A DNA stretch of 64,000 nucleotides from Gudongella sp. (GTDB lineage Bacteria > Bacillota > Clostridia > Tissierellales > Tissierellaceae). The stretch's first letter is position 1. Each line of letters begins with the position of its first letter. The DNA is taken from assembly GCA_024649995.1 (NCBI GenBank), contig JANKMX010000004.1:1-64000 (forward strand). Direction: 5' to 3'. Position numbers and translations under genes: made by a program. This document shows, piece by piece, positions 50,663-59,875 of the stretch. The notes beneath the pieces were generated by a model. That model saw only the letters and a program-made list of their open reading frames with translations, was not told the origin of the DNA and did not search any database.

Positions 50663-51583
50663 ATGGAAAGAAAATTGAAGGTGTCAATAATTCAGGATTC
50701 TCCTGTACTCTTTGACCTTGAAAAGACCATGGATAAGGTAATTGAACTGACAAGAAAAGCTGCAGAAAACGGCTCCAAGCTTGTTGTTTTTCCTGAAAGC
50801 TTCATTCCCTGCTATCCACGAGGCTTGACCTTTGGTATGGTTGTAGGAAGCAGAACAAAGGAAGCCAGGGAGGATTACAGAAGATATTACGAGAATTCGG
50901 TGGCTGTTCCCGGACCTGAGCTGGACCAGCTGGCAGAGCTGACCAGAGAGCTCCAGATATACCTATCCATTGGTGTTACTGAAAAAAACGGTGAAGGACT
51001 GGATGGCAGCCTTCATTGCACAAACCTTTTCTTTGGACCGGAGGGGTATTTGGGAAGGCACAGAAAGCTTAAACCAACTGCCGCTGAGAGGGTCATCTGG
51101 GGTGAGGATGATGGGTCAACCATAACCGTTGTGGATACTCCCTACGGTAAAATGGGCTCCCTCATTTGCTGGGAAAACTATATGCCCCTTGCAAGGATGG
51201 CCCTATATATGAAGGGTGTTAACCTTTACATAGTTCCAACTGCAGATCAGAGGGAGGTATACCAGGCAACCCTAAGGCACATAGCCTTTGAGGGAAGATG
51301 CTTTGTTCTAATGAGCAACCAGTATGTTGAAAAGAGCATGTACCCCACAGACCTTAAATACTATAAGGATCTTGAAAAGGAGCCAGAGGTCATGTCCCGG
51401 GGTGGCAGCTGCATCATTGATCCCTATGGTGAATATGTTGCGGGACCCCTCTATGATGAGCCAGGGATTCTAACAGCTGAGCTTGACCTTAATATGATTG
51501 TGGAATCAAAGCTGGATTGGGACCCTGTAGGCCACTACAACAGGCCTGAAATTTTTGACTTTAGGATCAATGAAAAAAAGTAA
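50663..51583 (+). CDS. Nitrilase / carbon-nitrogen hydrolase
   Basis: VFPESFIPCYPRG, GRHRKLKPTAAERVIWGEDDGS, GSLICWENYMPLARMALY (E-K-C triad). Confidence 0.93.
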   Translation: MERKLKVSIIQDSPVLFDLEKTMDKVIELTRKAAENGSKLVVFPESFIPCYPRGLTFGMVVGSRTKEAREDYRRYYENSVAVPGPELDQLAELTRELQIYLSIGVTEKNGEGLDGSLHCTNLFFGPEGYLGRHRKLKPTAAERVIWGEDDGSTITVVDTPYGKMGSLICWENYMPLARMALYMKGVNLYIVPTADQREVYQATLRHIAFEGRCFVLMSNQYVEKSMYPTDLKYYKDLEKEPEVMSRGGSCIIDPYGEYVAGPLYDEPGILTAELDLNMIVESKLDWDPVGHYNRPEIFDFRINEKK

Positions 51584-51585
51584 GG

Positions 51586-52347
51586 CTACTGTATGGGGAG
51601 GTATCCAATTATCTCCCCTTTTTCAATGTCAAAAACAAGCCCTGCAAAGTCATGACCTTCAGAAGATCCCAGCTCCACAAGCAGGTCTGATGGATCAATG
51701 CTGGCTTGGGGTGCAGGACCATCGTGGGTCCACAGGCTATCGGCAAGTTCAGGGTGGACCTCCGCAATATCAATCTCTGAGAGATCAATCCTCAGCCTGT
51801 TTTCCCAAGGTGATTCCATGACATATCCAATGGCCTTTTCAACAGCTAGCCTATGTTCCCTGGAAAGGTCAAGACGGCCTTCCACCTTTGTTTCCATTTC
51901 ATCAGCAAGGGCTTCGATATGCTCACTTGGGTAATCCAAGATTTTACCATGTAGGCCCTCAGGGAATAGGTTCTTTACGTCCTCAGAAAACATTGACCCA
52001 TCCCTGGGTATCCTGCTGCCTGCTATTGCAAATCCGTCATCCATATCAACCTCAAGGACAAAGGGCAGGGATGCTCCGGATTCAACCTCTGCACTTGTCT
52101 CTCCAAATGAATATTCCTCAATCAACGCCCAGATGTAAACCTCTTCCTTATTCCTGTCGGAACCAAGGATATCAACTGCAACAAATGTGTTTCCAAGGCT
52201 TCCACCTGTTCTGTACTCGGACCTTATATAGTTTTCAATTACTGTCTTATCAAGATCGGAAAGTTGAATCTCTCTCGATGTACAACCCATCGTAAGTAGC
52301 AGCAAAAGGGTAAATAAAAATATAAGTTTCAGTTTCATGTTCTTCAT
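51586..52347 (-). CDS. Lipoprotein of unknown function
   Basis: Signal peptide with LLTMGC lipobox. Confidence 0.7.
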   Translation of the reverse strand: MKNMKLKLIFLFTLLLLLTMGCTSREIQLSDLDKTVIENYIRSEYRTGGSLGNTFVAVDILGSDRNKEEVYIWALIEEYSFGETSAEVESGASLPFVLEVDMDDGFAIAGSRIPRDGSMFSEDVKNLFPEGLHGKILDYPSEHIEALADEMETKVEGRLDLSREHRLAVEKAIGYVMESPWENRLRIDLSEIDIAEVHPELADSLWTHDGPAPQASIDPSDLLVELGSSEGHDFAGLVFDIEKGEIIGYLPIQ

Positions 52348-52365
52348 TCAAGAATCCTCTCCTTA

Positions 52366-52394
52366 GGGACATTGGGGACGGTCCTTTTTGTCCC
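52366..52394. repeat. RAYT-flanking palindromic repeat, left copy
   Basis: gggacattggggacggtcctttttgtccc. Confidence 0.85.
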
Positions 52395-52397
52395 AGC

Positions 52398-53177
52398 CTA
52401 ATCTTTGCCTCTGCTAAACCTATGTACACTACTTCTACTGATCTCAAGTAACTCTGACACCTTCCTTATACTTAGGTCTGTGTTTTCCATGAGAATGCCT
52501 ATAAGTTGCGCCATTTCATCTGAATTCTTTCTTAAATTTCCAGAGTCAACTTCTCCCATATTCTTATGGTAGTCAGAAATAATTCTCTGAGCTTTTAAGT
52601 AATCAAATTTATCCAGCTCTTCCTTTGTGTCAATAAACCTAATCTCATCCTCAATCTTGTGAAACTCTTGAAACTGTTTTTTAGTTCCGATTATATCCAT
52701 AATTCTCTCCATTTCTACAGAATTCAAAAGATTGCTTTTGCCTTGAATGAAATGAGAGTAACTGCTCCAATCATATTGTTGCGGACTTTTCGATATCCCA
52801 GCTTTTACTGGATTATTGTGAACATATCTTATGGCACATAGAAGATGTTGTTCATTATGTATTATCTCACTCTTGAACCTATCCTGAAACACGTGCCCCA
52901 CTCTGTCCAAGCTTCTGTTTATCCTCATGGCAAAGGACGTGTTGATTCTTTTCATGGATACTGCTATATCCTCCAAACCGCCTTTTAGAATTAAATGTAC
53001 ATGGTTATCCATGATACAAAATGCCACTATGGAAACATCACCTTCAACCTTCTCTTCAGTCAATGAAAGGAAATTTTTCTTATCAAAATTATTCTTGAAG
53101 ATCATTTCCTTGTTTATACCCCTCATCATAATATGATAGTACCCAGTTGGGCTGACTTCTCTACTTGATCTAGCCAT
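52398..53177 (-). mobile_element. REP-associated tyrosine transposase (RAYT, Y1_Tnp family)
   Basis: GYYHIMMRGINKEMIF; MDNHVHLIL; HVFQDRFKSEIIHNEQHLLCAIRYVHNNPVKAG; C-terminal HTH. Confidence 0.93.
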
Positions 53178-53205
53178 AAAGATCCCCTCATTTCTTTGAA
53201 TTTAT

Positions 53206-53234
53206 GGGACAAAAAGGACCGTCCCTAGTGTCCC
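53206..53234. repeat. RAYT-flanking palindromic repeat, right copy (inverted)
   Basis: gggacaaaaaggaccgtccctagtgtccc; 27/29 match to the reverse complement of the left copy; followed by a second ctagtgtcccta unit. Confidence 0.85.
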
Positions 53235-53246
53235 TACCTAGTGTCC

Positions 53247-53765
53247 CTAATTCTGTTTGAGCCTCCTTGCCAGCCAGAATCCACCAATTATCCCAAGGAT
53301 TGCAGCTATGCTGATTCCATTGGCTATATAAAGTGGTATTTTCAACTGAGCAGGTAGTTCGGAAAAGGTTACTCCAAAGCCTTCAGGTGGCATTATCATA
53401 CTCTTTGAAGCAAAGTGGAATACCCTTGAAAAAATAAGCACCAGGGCAGAATATCCCGCTACTATGTAACCGGCAATATATCCTTTTCTGTTTATCAGGT
53501 CGCTTATCTTCCCAAATGCGGTGACGGTTCCATTGTGATGGTCATAATCTTTGGAATCCTCTTTTTCATCTTCCCCTTTCAAGAGAAAATCTGTAGATAC
53601 TCCAAGTATTTTGCTCAAAACAATCACCTTATCCATTTCAGGAAAAGACTCTCCCCTTTCCCATTTTGATACTGACTGTCTTGATACTTTTAGCTCTTCT
53701 GCGACCTTTTCCTGAGAAAAGCCCTTCTCTTTTCTTAAGCCTTGCAATCTCTCTCCAAATTTCAT
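53247..53765 (-). CDS. XRE family regulator with C-terminal TM segments
   Basis: MKFGERLQGLRKEKGFSQEKVAEELKVSRQSVSKWERGESFPEMDK; two hydrophobic segments. Confidence 0.88.
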   Translation of the reverse strand: MKFGERLQGLRKEKGFSQEKVAEELKVSRQSVSKWERGESFPEMDKVIVLSKILGVSTDFLLKGEDEKEDSKDYDHHNGTVTAFGKISDLINRKGYIAGYIVAGYSALVLIFSRVFHFASKSMIMPPEGFGVTFSELPAQLKIPLYIANGISIAAILGIIGGFWLARRLKQN

Positions 53766-53836
53766 CCTAGTCTCCCCCTTTTGTGAATAACATATTATGA
53801 ATGTCGGTTGCATACCACCAATTTGGGTTTGAAGTT

Positions 53837-53855
53837 TTGCAACCAGTGGTTGCAA
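53837..53855. promoter_or_regulatory. Putative operator upstream of XRE regulator
   Basis: TTGCAACCA-G-TGGTTGCAA perfect palindrome. Confidence 0.5.
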
Positions 53856-54005
53856 ATTAGATTTTTACTCATTTCTATCTTTTATCTCAATAGTATATTC
53901 AAGTAACCCATATGTCAATCTGTCTCTCCTAGCAATCTTATTCTAGCTACTTTATGTAACGCAATATGATATAATAAGTGTATCCATACAGAAAGGACTG
54001 ATCTT

Positions 54006-55460
54006 ATGTTATCCCACCTAAGACTAGACAAGGATAAGGATTCGCCTTTGTATATCCAGCTATATGAAAGTATCAGAGATGCAATTGAAGAGGAAACCCT
54101 TGAATCAGAGAAACTTCCCTCCATCAGAGCTCTTGCCAAGCAATTGGGCGTCAATAATGTTACCGTTGTCAATGCCTATAAGCAGCTTGAGCAGGATAAC
54201 TACGTTTATACCGTCAAAGGCAGTGGAACATTTATCAAGCAGCCCTCCTTCAGCCAGGAAAACAGCCTTGTTGAGGAGGGTGACATGGAGCTTATGCTTT
54301 CAGGAATTTTCCCACTTCTGAAGAACAGCATAGATTTTGCAAGCGTTTCTCCAACTCCTGAGCTATTTCCAATTGAGGAATTTAAGAAATCCCTGGTGGA
54401 GGTACTGGACAGGGATGGGGGGCAGGCTTTTTTATACCCTGAAATTACAGGCTTTGGACCCCTACGAGAATCCATTTCACAGTTTCTGTTGGAGCATTAC
54501 TCAATTGCTGCCACCAAGGACCAGATTCTGATCACATCAGGTGGACAACAGGGGCTTGATATAATATCAAAGACACTTATTCAGCAGGGGGATGTCATTC
54601 TTGTTGAGAACCCCACATACCCTGGTGCATTTGCAGCATTTCAGTCAAGGGGTGCCAGAATCCTTGGCATACCAATGGATGATGAGGGAATCGATCTGGT
54701 TGAGCTTAAAGCCTATGTAAAACGGTACAGACCCAAGTTTATCTACCTCATGCCCAATTACCATAGTCCAACGACCATATGCTACAGCGAGTCCAGAAAA
54801 AAAGAGGTTCTCAGACTTGCCAGGGAATATGGCTTCTATATCATCGAGGATGACTTCCTCACAGACCTTGGCTTTTCAGATGAAAAGAAGCTGCCCTTAA
54901 AAACCCTGGACCGATTTGACCAGGTCATATTCATAAAGAGCTTTTCCAAGATATTTATGCCTGGTGTGAGAATTGGCTTTATGACTCTTCCAAAGGCATT
55001 GATGAGGGACATAATTAAGGCAAAGCATACGACTGACATTTCCTCTTCAGGATACCTGCAAAGGGCCTTCGACCTCTATCTGAGGAAGGGCTTTTGGAGA
55101 GATCACATAAACAAGATTACATCCTTCTACAGGGGAAGATATCGACTGATGATAGCTGGATTGGAGAATCTGAAGCCCTTGGGAATCTCATACCTGCAGC
55201 CTCATGGAGGCTTGAGCGTATGGGTCTCGCTACCCAGGGGGGTCGATGGGATTAAGCTTTACGAGGAATGTGGAAAAAGAGGATTGGCAATAGTTCCTGG
55301 CAAGGTTTTCTTCACAGATGACAAGGATGCAGAGAAATATATAAGACTCAGCTTCAGTGCAGTCAGCGAGGAGGATATCCAAAAGGGATTGGAAATCCTA
55401 AAGGATGTCCTATCGCCTTCAATGGATGAACCTTCAGAAAGATATATGCCCTTTCTATAG
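54006..55460 (+). CDS. MocR-type PLP-dependent transcriptional regulator (GntR + aminotransferase)
   Basis: N-terminal GntR wHTH (LPSIRALAKQLGVNNVTVVNAYKQLEQD), C-terminal aminotransferase domain. Confidence 0.92.
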   Translation: MLSHLRLDKDKDSPLYIQLYESIRDAIEEETLESEKLPSIRALAKQLGVNNVTVVNAYKQLEQDNYVYTVKGSGTFIKQPSFSQENSLVEEGDMELMLSGIFPLLKNSIDFASVSPTPELFPIEEFKKSLVEVLDRDGGQAFLYPEITGFGPLRESISQFLLEHYSIAATKDQILITSGGQQGLDIISKTLIQQGDVILVENPTYPGAFAAFQSRGARILGIPMDDEGIDLVELKAYVKRYRPKFIYLMPNYHSPTTICYSESRKKEVLRLAREYGFYIIEDDFLTDLGFSDEKKLPLKTLDRFDQVIFIKSFSKIFMPGVRIGFMTLPKALMRDIIKAKHTTDISSSGYLQRAFDLYLRKGFWRDHINKITSFYRGRYRLMIAGLENLKPLGISYLQPHGGLSVWVSLPRGVDGIKLYEECGKRGLAIVPGKVFFTDDKDAEKYIRLSFSAVSEEDIQKGLEILKDVLSPSMDEPSERYMPFL

Positions 55461-55529
55461 GAGTAAAGCATACAAGGGTTTCTTTATGCTATTCTTAAGA
55501 TGCCTATGAACTGTAGCTTCACACTAAAA

Positions 55530-55550
55530 ACAACCCTCATATGAGGGTTG
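55530..55550. terminator. Convergent terminator
   Basis: aaccctcatatgagggtt. Confidence 0.6.
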
Positions 55551-55564
55551 GTACTGTACATTTT

Positions 55565-56374
55565 TTAATCCAAAAACCTTTCAATTGCCCTGTTGAATTC
55601 AACGGGGTTTTCTATTGGGGCCAGATGTCCTCCCCTGATGGTGATGTGCCTTCCCTTCTTAAGGGTTTCACTTAGCTGCTGGCCTGATTCTACACTGTAG
55701 AAGGTACTCTCCTCCCCGTTTATCACCAGGCAGGGAACCTCGATGTCCCCTACTGTCTTTCTGAAGTCGGAGCTTATGATGTTTTCCCACACACAAGCCA
55801 TAATATCAGGATTATTGTCTTGCATGGTCTTAATCAGTATTTCCTGGTTTTCACTATCCATATGGGGAGCCATCCTTTTCATAAAGCCAGTGGCAAATCC
55901 CATAAAGTCATTTTTAATCTGGGACAGATCAGCCCTTGCCATTTCAATGGTGTATTCCCCATTGAAAAGACCCTCCTTCCAATCTCCATCGTTTACAACC
56001 TTTGGTGAAGTTTCTACAAGAATTAGATCCCTTAGCCTTTCTTGTCCATAAATACTTATGTACTCCATTGCAACGGCTCCACCCATTGACCAACCCAATA
56101 GGCTGACCTCCGACAGCTCCAGGTATCCCAGGAGCGCTTCAATATCATTGGCCATGGATTCAAAGCTAATGTTGTCATCTTTGGTAGTGGTCCTCCCATG
56201 GCCTCTCAGGTCCATGGTAACAACCATAAATTTCCTCGAGAGTATCTTTTCGGTCAACCTGTAGGCACTGCTGTCAGCTCCAAAACCATGGATACAAACC
56301 AGCGGGTGTCCTATACCACTTATTCTATAATAAAGCTTTGTTCCTCCCTTAATATTGAGGTAGCTTCCTTCCAT
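55565..56374 (-). CDS. Alpha/beta hydrolase
   Basis: GHPLVCIHGFGADSSAYR, LLGWSMGGAVAMEY, GGHLAPIENP. Confidence 0.9.
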   Translation of the reverse strand: MEGSYLNIKGGTKLYYRISGIGHPLVCIHGFGADSSAYRLTEKILSRKFMVVTMDLRGHGRTTTKDDNISFESMANDIEALLGYLELSEVSLLGWSMGGAVAMEYISIYGQERLRDLILVETSPKVVNDGDWKEGLFNGEYTIEMARADLSQIKNDFMGFATGFMKRMAPHMDSENQEILIKTMQDNNPDIMACVWENIISSDFRKTVGDIEVPCLVINGEESTFYSVESGQQLSETLKKGRHITIRGGHLAPIENPVEFNRAIERFLD

Positions 56375-57335
56375 ACATATCACCAGCTTTTCCATCAAGA
56401 TCAGCCTGCAGCTTCCTATCGTCAAATATGTTAAAGTGCAATCTTCTTGAGAGTTCCCTAATTATCCCTATTCCCACTGAAGAGTTTCCATTTTCATCAA
56501 GGGCAGGTGAGAATATTCCAATGCCCATTCCATCTGGAAGTATTCCCATTATTCCTCCTCCAACACCTGATTTGGAAGGGATGCCAACCTCAATTGCATA
56601 CTGTGCGCTATAGTTATACATTCCACAAGTGAAAAGAAGTCCCTTTATGAGCACGGACATATCCTTTCTTGATATTCCGTCGATGGTTATTCCCTCACAA
56701 CCAGCTGAAATGAATCTTCCGATTTTGGCAAGATCCCTTGTGTCAACCTCAATAGAGCATTGCTTGAAGTATGTATCCAGAACATCCTCCACTTCTCCAT
56801 CCAATATGCCCTTGCTGCTCATAAGGTAAGCCATTGACCGATTCCTGTTTCCTGTTTTCTTTTCGGACAGATAAACCTCCTCACTGTAACCAATATTTGG
56901 ATTATTGGCCATCCTTCTCGTGAGCTCCAGTATCTTCTGGAATCTCTCTTCTCCATCTCCCTTGATCATTCCTGTTGTCAGGATGGCACCTGAATTGATC
57001 ATGGGATTTGCAGGCTTATGAATGTTAGGCAGGTCCAACTTTGTAAATGCATTAAATGGCTCATCCGTACTGTCCAGGCCAACCTTTTCAAATATATGGT
57101 CCAGGCCATTATCCATTGCGGCCACCAGAAATGATATAACCTTGGAGATGCTCTGAAGGGTGAACTTTTCATTATAGTCTCCTGCACTGTAAAGTAGGGA
57201 TCCAGTTCTGCCGGCAACCGTGACTCCTATTTTTCTGTAATCTGCCTTGGCAAGAGCCGGTATATAGCTGGCCACCTTACCTCTTTCCATCAGGTGTCTG
57301 TTCCTATCAATTATCTCATTAAGTAGAATTTCCAT
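56349..57335 (-). CDS. glsA: Glutaminase A
   Basis: YIPALAKADYRKIGVTVA, QSISKV, NPMINSGAI, SGVGGGIMGI. Confidence 0.94.
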   Translation of the reverse strand: MEILLNEIIDRNRHLMERGKVASYIPALAKADYRKIGVTVAGRTGSLLYSAGDYNEKFTLQSISKVISFLVAAMDNGLDHIFEKVGLDSTDEPFNAFTKLDLPNIHKPANPMINSGAILTTGMIKGDGEERFQKILELTRRMANNPNIGYSEEVYLSEKKTGNRNRSMAYLMSSKGILDGEVEDVLDTYFKQCSIEVDTRDLAKIGRFISAGCEGITIDGISRKDMSVLIKGLLFTCGMYNYSAQYAIEVGIPSKSGVGGGIMGILPDGMGIGIFSPALDENGNSSVGIGIIRELSRRLHFNIFDDRKLQADLDGKAGDMYGRKLPQY

Positions 57336-57365
57336 ATTTCCCTCCAGACTTTGCTATTTGTTATG

Positions 57366-57393
57366 CCAATAAGAGACCATATAGATGGTCTCT
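57366..57393. terminator. Hairpin between glsA and ureohydrolase gene
   Basis: aagagaccatatagatggtctctt. Confidence 0.55.
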
Positions 57394-57428
57394 TATTATA
57401 TAATATATCATTATTCAACACTTTGAAA

Positions 57429-58406
57429 CTATAGATTGAATTTCCTTTTGGTTACCCCTGATAAAAGATAGATTGTCATCCAGCTTGCAACATGAGAGGA
57501 TACACCATTTGGGTCCTGTGGAGGATATATCTCAACATAATCAAATGCCTCTGCCCCAGCCTTTCCACATTCATGCAATGCCATGGCAAGCTCAAAGGTG
57601 GTCAATCCGCATGGGTCAGGCGGACCTGCAGGATTGTGGGCAACATCCAGTATATCTGAACATACTGTTACATATATGGCTTCAGTTCCATCACTTGCCA
57701 ACTCTATGGCCTTCCTTATGGATTCAAATATTCCATTGAGCTTTACCTCCATGCCGGTGATAACATGTGCTTCAAATTTTTTTGCCTCCTTAAGGCCTGA
57801 AGGGTTGTTCCTAGGACCTCTAATCCCGAAATGGACCATGTTCTTGGGATTCACGTTCTCGTCCTCATAAAGTCTGTGGAAAGGAGAGCATCTGGCATAT
57901 TTTTCTTCCCCGTATGAATCCATATTGTCCATATGTGAATCAAAGTGTATCACTCCGATTTTCCCATTGTATTTTTTTGCAAACTCACTTATAAGGGGGT
58001 AGGATATTGAATGGTCCCCTCCAAAAACTACAGGGAACTTACCTGCATCCAGAATTTTCTTGTAATCCCTTCTTATACTTTCAAAGGTAAAGTCATAGTC
58101 CCCGTTTCTGACGGCTACATCACCAATGTCTCCTCCTGAAAAGTGGTCAAATACATCAATATCAAATTCAGGAAGGTAGCCACCGTATCTTGTTGATGCC
58201 TTTCTGACAGTCTTTGTTGCCATTTCTACACTGGTGAATGGTCCATTTGTATTTACACCTTCCCATGGTACTCCCATAAATACAATATCACTTTCTTCAA
58301 GATCCTTGTCCGTCCTTATGACAGGAAGTCCAAGAAAGCTTGGAACTCCGCTGAATACCTCAGGTATCTCCCTACCTGGTACATAGCAAATTGGTTTGTT
58401 TTTCAT
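57429..58406 (-). CDS. Ureohydrolase (arginase/agmatinase) family protein, non-canonical
   Basis: FGGDHSISYPL, FDSHMD, TVCSDILDVAHNPAGPPDPCGLTTFE. Confidence 0.85.
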   Translation of the reverse strand: MKNKPICYVPGREIPEVFSGVPSFLGLPVIRTDKDLEESDIVFMGVPWEGVNTNGPFTSVEMATKTVRKASTRYGGYLPEFDIDVFDHFSGGDIGDVAVRNGDYDFTFESIRRDYKKILDAGKFPVVFGGDHSISYPLISEFAKKYNGKIGVIHFDSHMDNMDSYGEEKYARCSPFHRLYEDENVNPKNMVHFGIRGPRNNPSGLKEAKKFEAHVITGMEVKLNGIFESIRKAIELASDGTEAIYVTVCSDILDVAHNPAGPPDPCGLTTFELAMALHECGKAGAEAFDYVEIYPPQDPNGVSSHVASWMTIYLLSGVTKRKFNL

Positions 58407-58453
58407 TAATACATCCTCCTTAAGTAATCAAACATCTGTAAATGATGATGTCA

Positions 58454-59698
58454 TTAAAAAATTGATTTTATGACATCTATGACGCTTCTACCGCCGATTA
58501 CCAGGGTAATACCACTGATAACAACTCCCAATGCGTTGGCGAGTTTTGAATTTGAGTATTTACCAAGCACCTTTTTGGATGCAGTGATATATACAAGAAA
58601 TATTACAATTAATGGCAGGAATATTCCATTTAGAGCCTGGGCCAATATTATTATGGTAAGTGGATTGAAGCCGGTAGCTGAACCGAATATTCCCAGTATC
58701 AGTATAGCAACATTGGTATAGAAGAATCTCTTGTCACTCTTGTCCTGCTTCCATCCCAATAGCCCTGCGAGCACATACGAAACACCAAGGGGTGTTATTG
58801 TTGCTGAAGAGAAGCCGGCCGCAAAGAGTCCAACGCTCATAAAAATGTTAGCGTATCTTCCCAATGTAGGCTCCAGCTGAAGGGCCATATCTGCAGCTGA
58901 ATTTACTGTCATGCCTCTCATTACAGTGGCTGCAGTGATTAGGACAGCACTTGTAATTATTCCACCGATTATTATGGACACTGTTGTATCCCATTTTGAT
59001 AGAACAAGATCCTCTGGTTTTCTCCAGTTGTCCCTTGCATTTGCACAATGGATGAAAAGGTTGTAAGGTACTATGGTGGTTCCAATTAGGGCAACAACAT
59101 TCATCAGAGCCCCCTCTGGGACGGTGGGAACCAATCCCATGGCCATTTCGCCCAGGTCAGGCTTCACAACCACCATGGTTATTACAAAAACTGTTACCAT
59201 TGTGAGTACAAGTACCCCCAGTATCTTTTCAAGCCATTTTACAGTTCCAACATTCAGAAGAATCAGGATTATTACACCTATTGCAGGAGCTATGTAGTTT
59301 GTTGGTATTCCTGTAAGGTTCGAAATTCCAAGGGATGTTCCAATTAGGTCTCCTGACATATAGGCAATTCCGCCTAGGGTTATTGCTCCTCCAACCAAAA
59401 ATATTGACAGGTTCTTCAAAAATTTGTTATGTTCAAATATATCCACTATGTGCTCCGCCAAACCCTTCTGGCTAATTATTCCAAGTCTTGCTGACATCTC
59501 CTGGAGGATAATGGTGGCAATCACTGAAAATACAACTGCCCACAATACACTGAATCCGAATGTGGCGCCTGTCCTTGTTGCTGTTGTTACGGTTCCTGGA
59601 CCAAGGAATGATCCAACAATTATGATTCCAGGGCCCATTGCCTTGATCTTATCCTTGAGAGTATACTTCTTTGGTACGGCTGTAAGTGTCTTGTTCAT
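58454..59698 (-). CDS. Nramp (SLC11)-like transporter, non-canonical
   Basis: GPGIIIVGSFLGPGTVTTATRTGATFGFSVLW; SARLGI; VPYNLFIHCANARDNW. Confidence 0.88.
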   Translation of the reverse strand: MNKTLTAVPKKYTLKDKIKAMGPGIIIVGSFLGPGTVTTATRTGATFGFSVLWAVVFSVIATIILQEMSARLGIISQKGLAEHIVDIFEHNKFLKNLSIFLVGGAITLGGIAYMSGDLIGTSLGISNLTGIPTNYIAPAIGVIILILLNVGTVKWLEKILGVLVLTMVTVFVITMVVVKPDLGEMAMGLVPTVPEGALMNVVALIGTTIVPYNLFIHCANARDNWRKPEDLVLSKWDTTVSIIIGGIITSAVLITAATVMRGMTVNSAADMALQLEPTLGRYANIFMSVGLFAAGFSSATITPLGVSYVLAGLLGWKQDKSDKRFFYTNVAILILGIFGSATGFNPLTIIILAQALNGIFLPLIVIFLVYITASKKVLGKYSNSKLANALGVVISGITLVIGGRSVIDVIKSIF

Positions 59699-59875
59699 AG
59701 CATTTCTCCTTTATATTTTATTTGATCAAAATGAAAACTGAAGACCTAAGCCAAGCCTTCCACAGCACTTGTATCTGATATCTTAGATGTTAAGCTTTCA
59801 TTTCAATTCCACCACTTCCTGACTCCATCTAACTGGTAATTGGAGGTATAGACTACTCTAGCTGATCTCTATGAA

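Noticed and set aside
52250-52447. 65-aa ORF (MRSVEVVYIGLAEAKIRLGQKGPSPMSLR...) spanning the left palindrome
   Set aside because: Out of frame with both neighbours; composed of the RAYT gene end, the repeat and the lipoprotein gene start.
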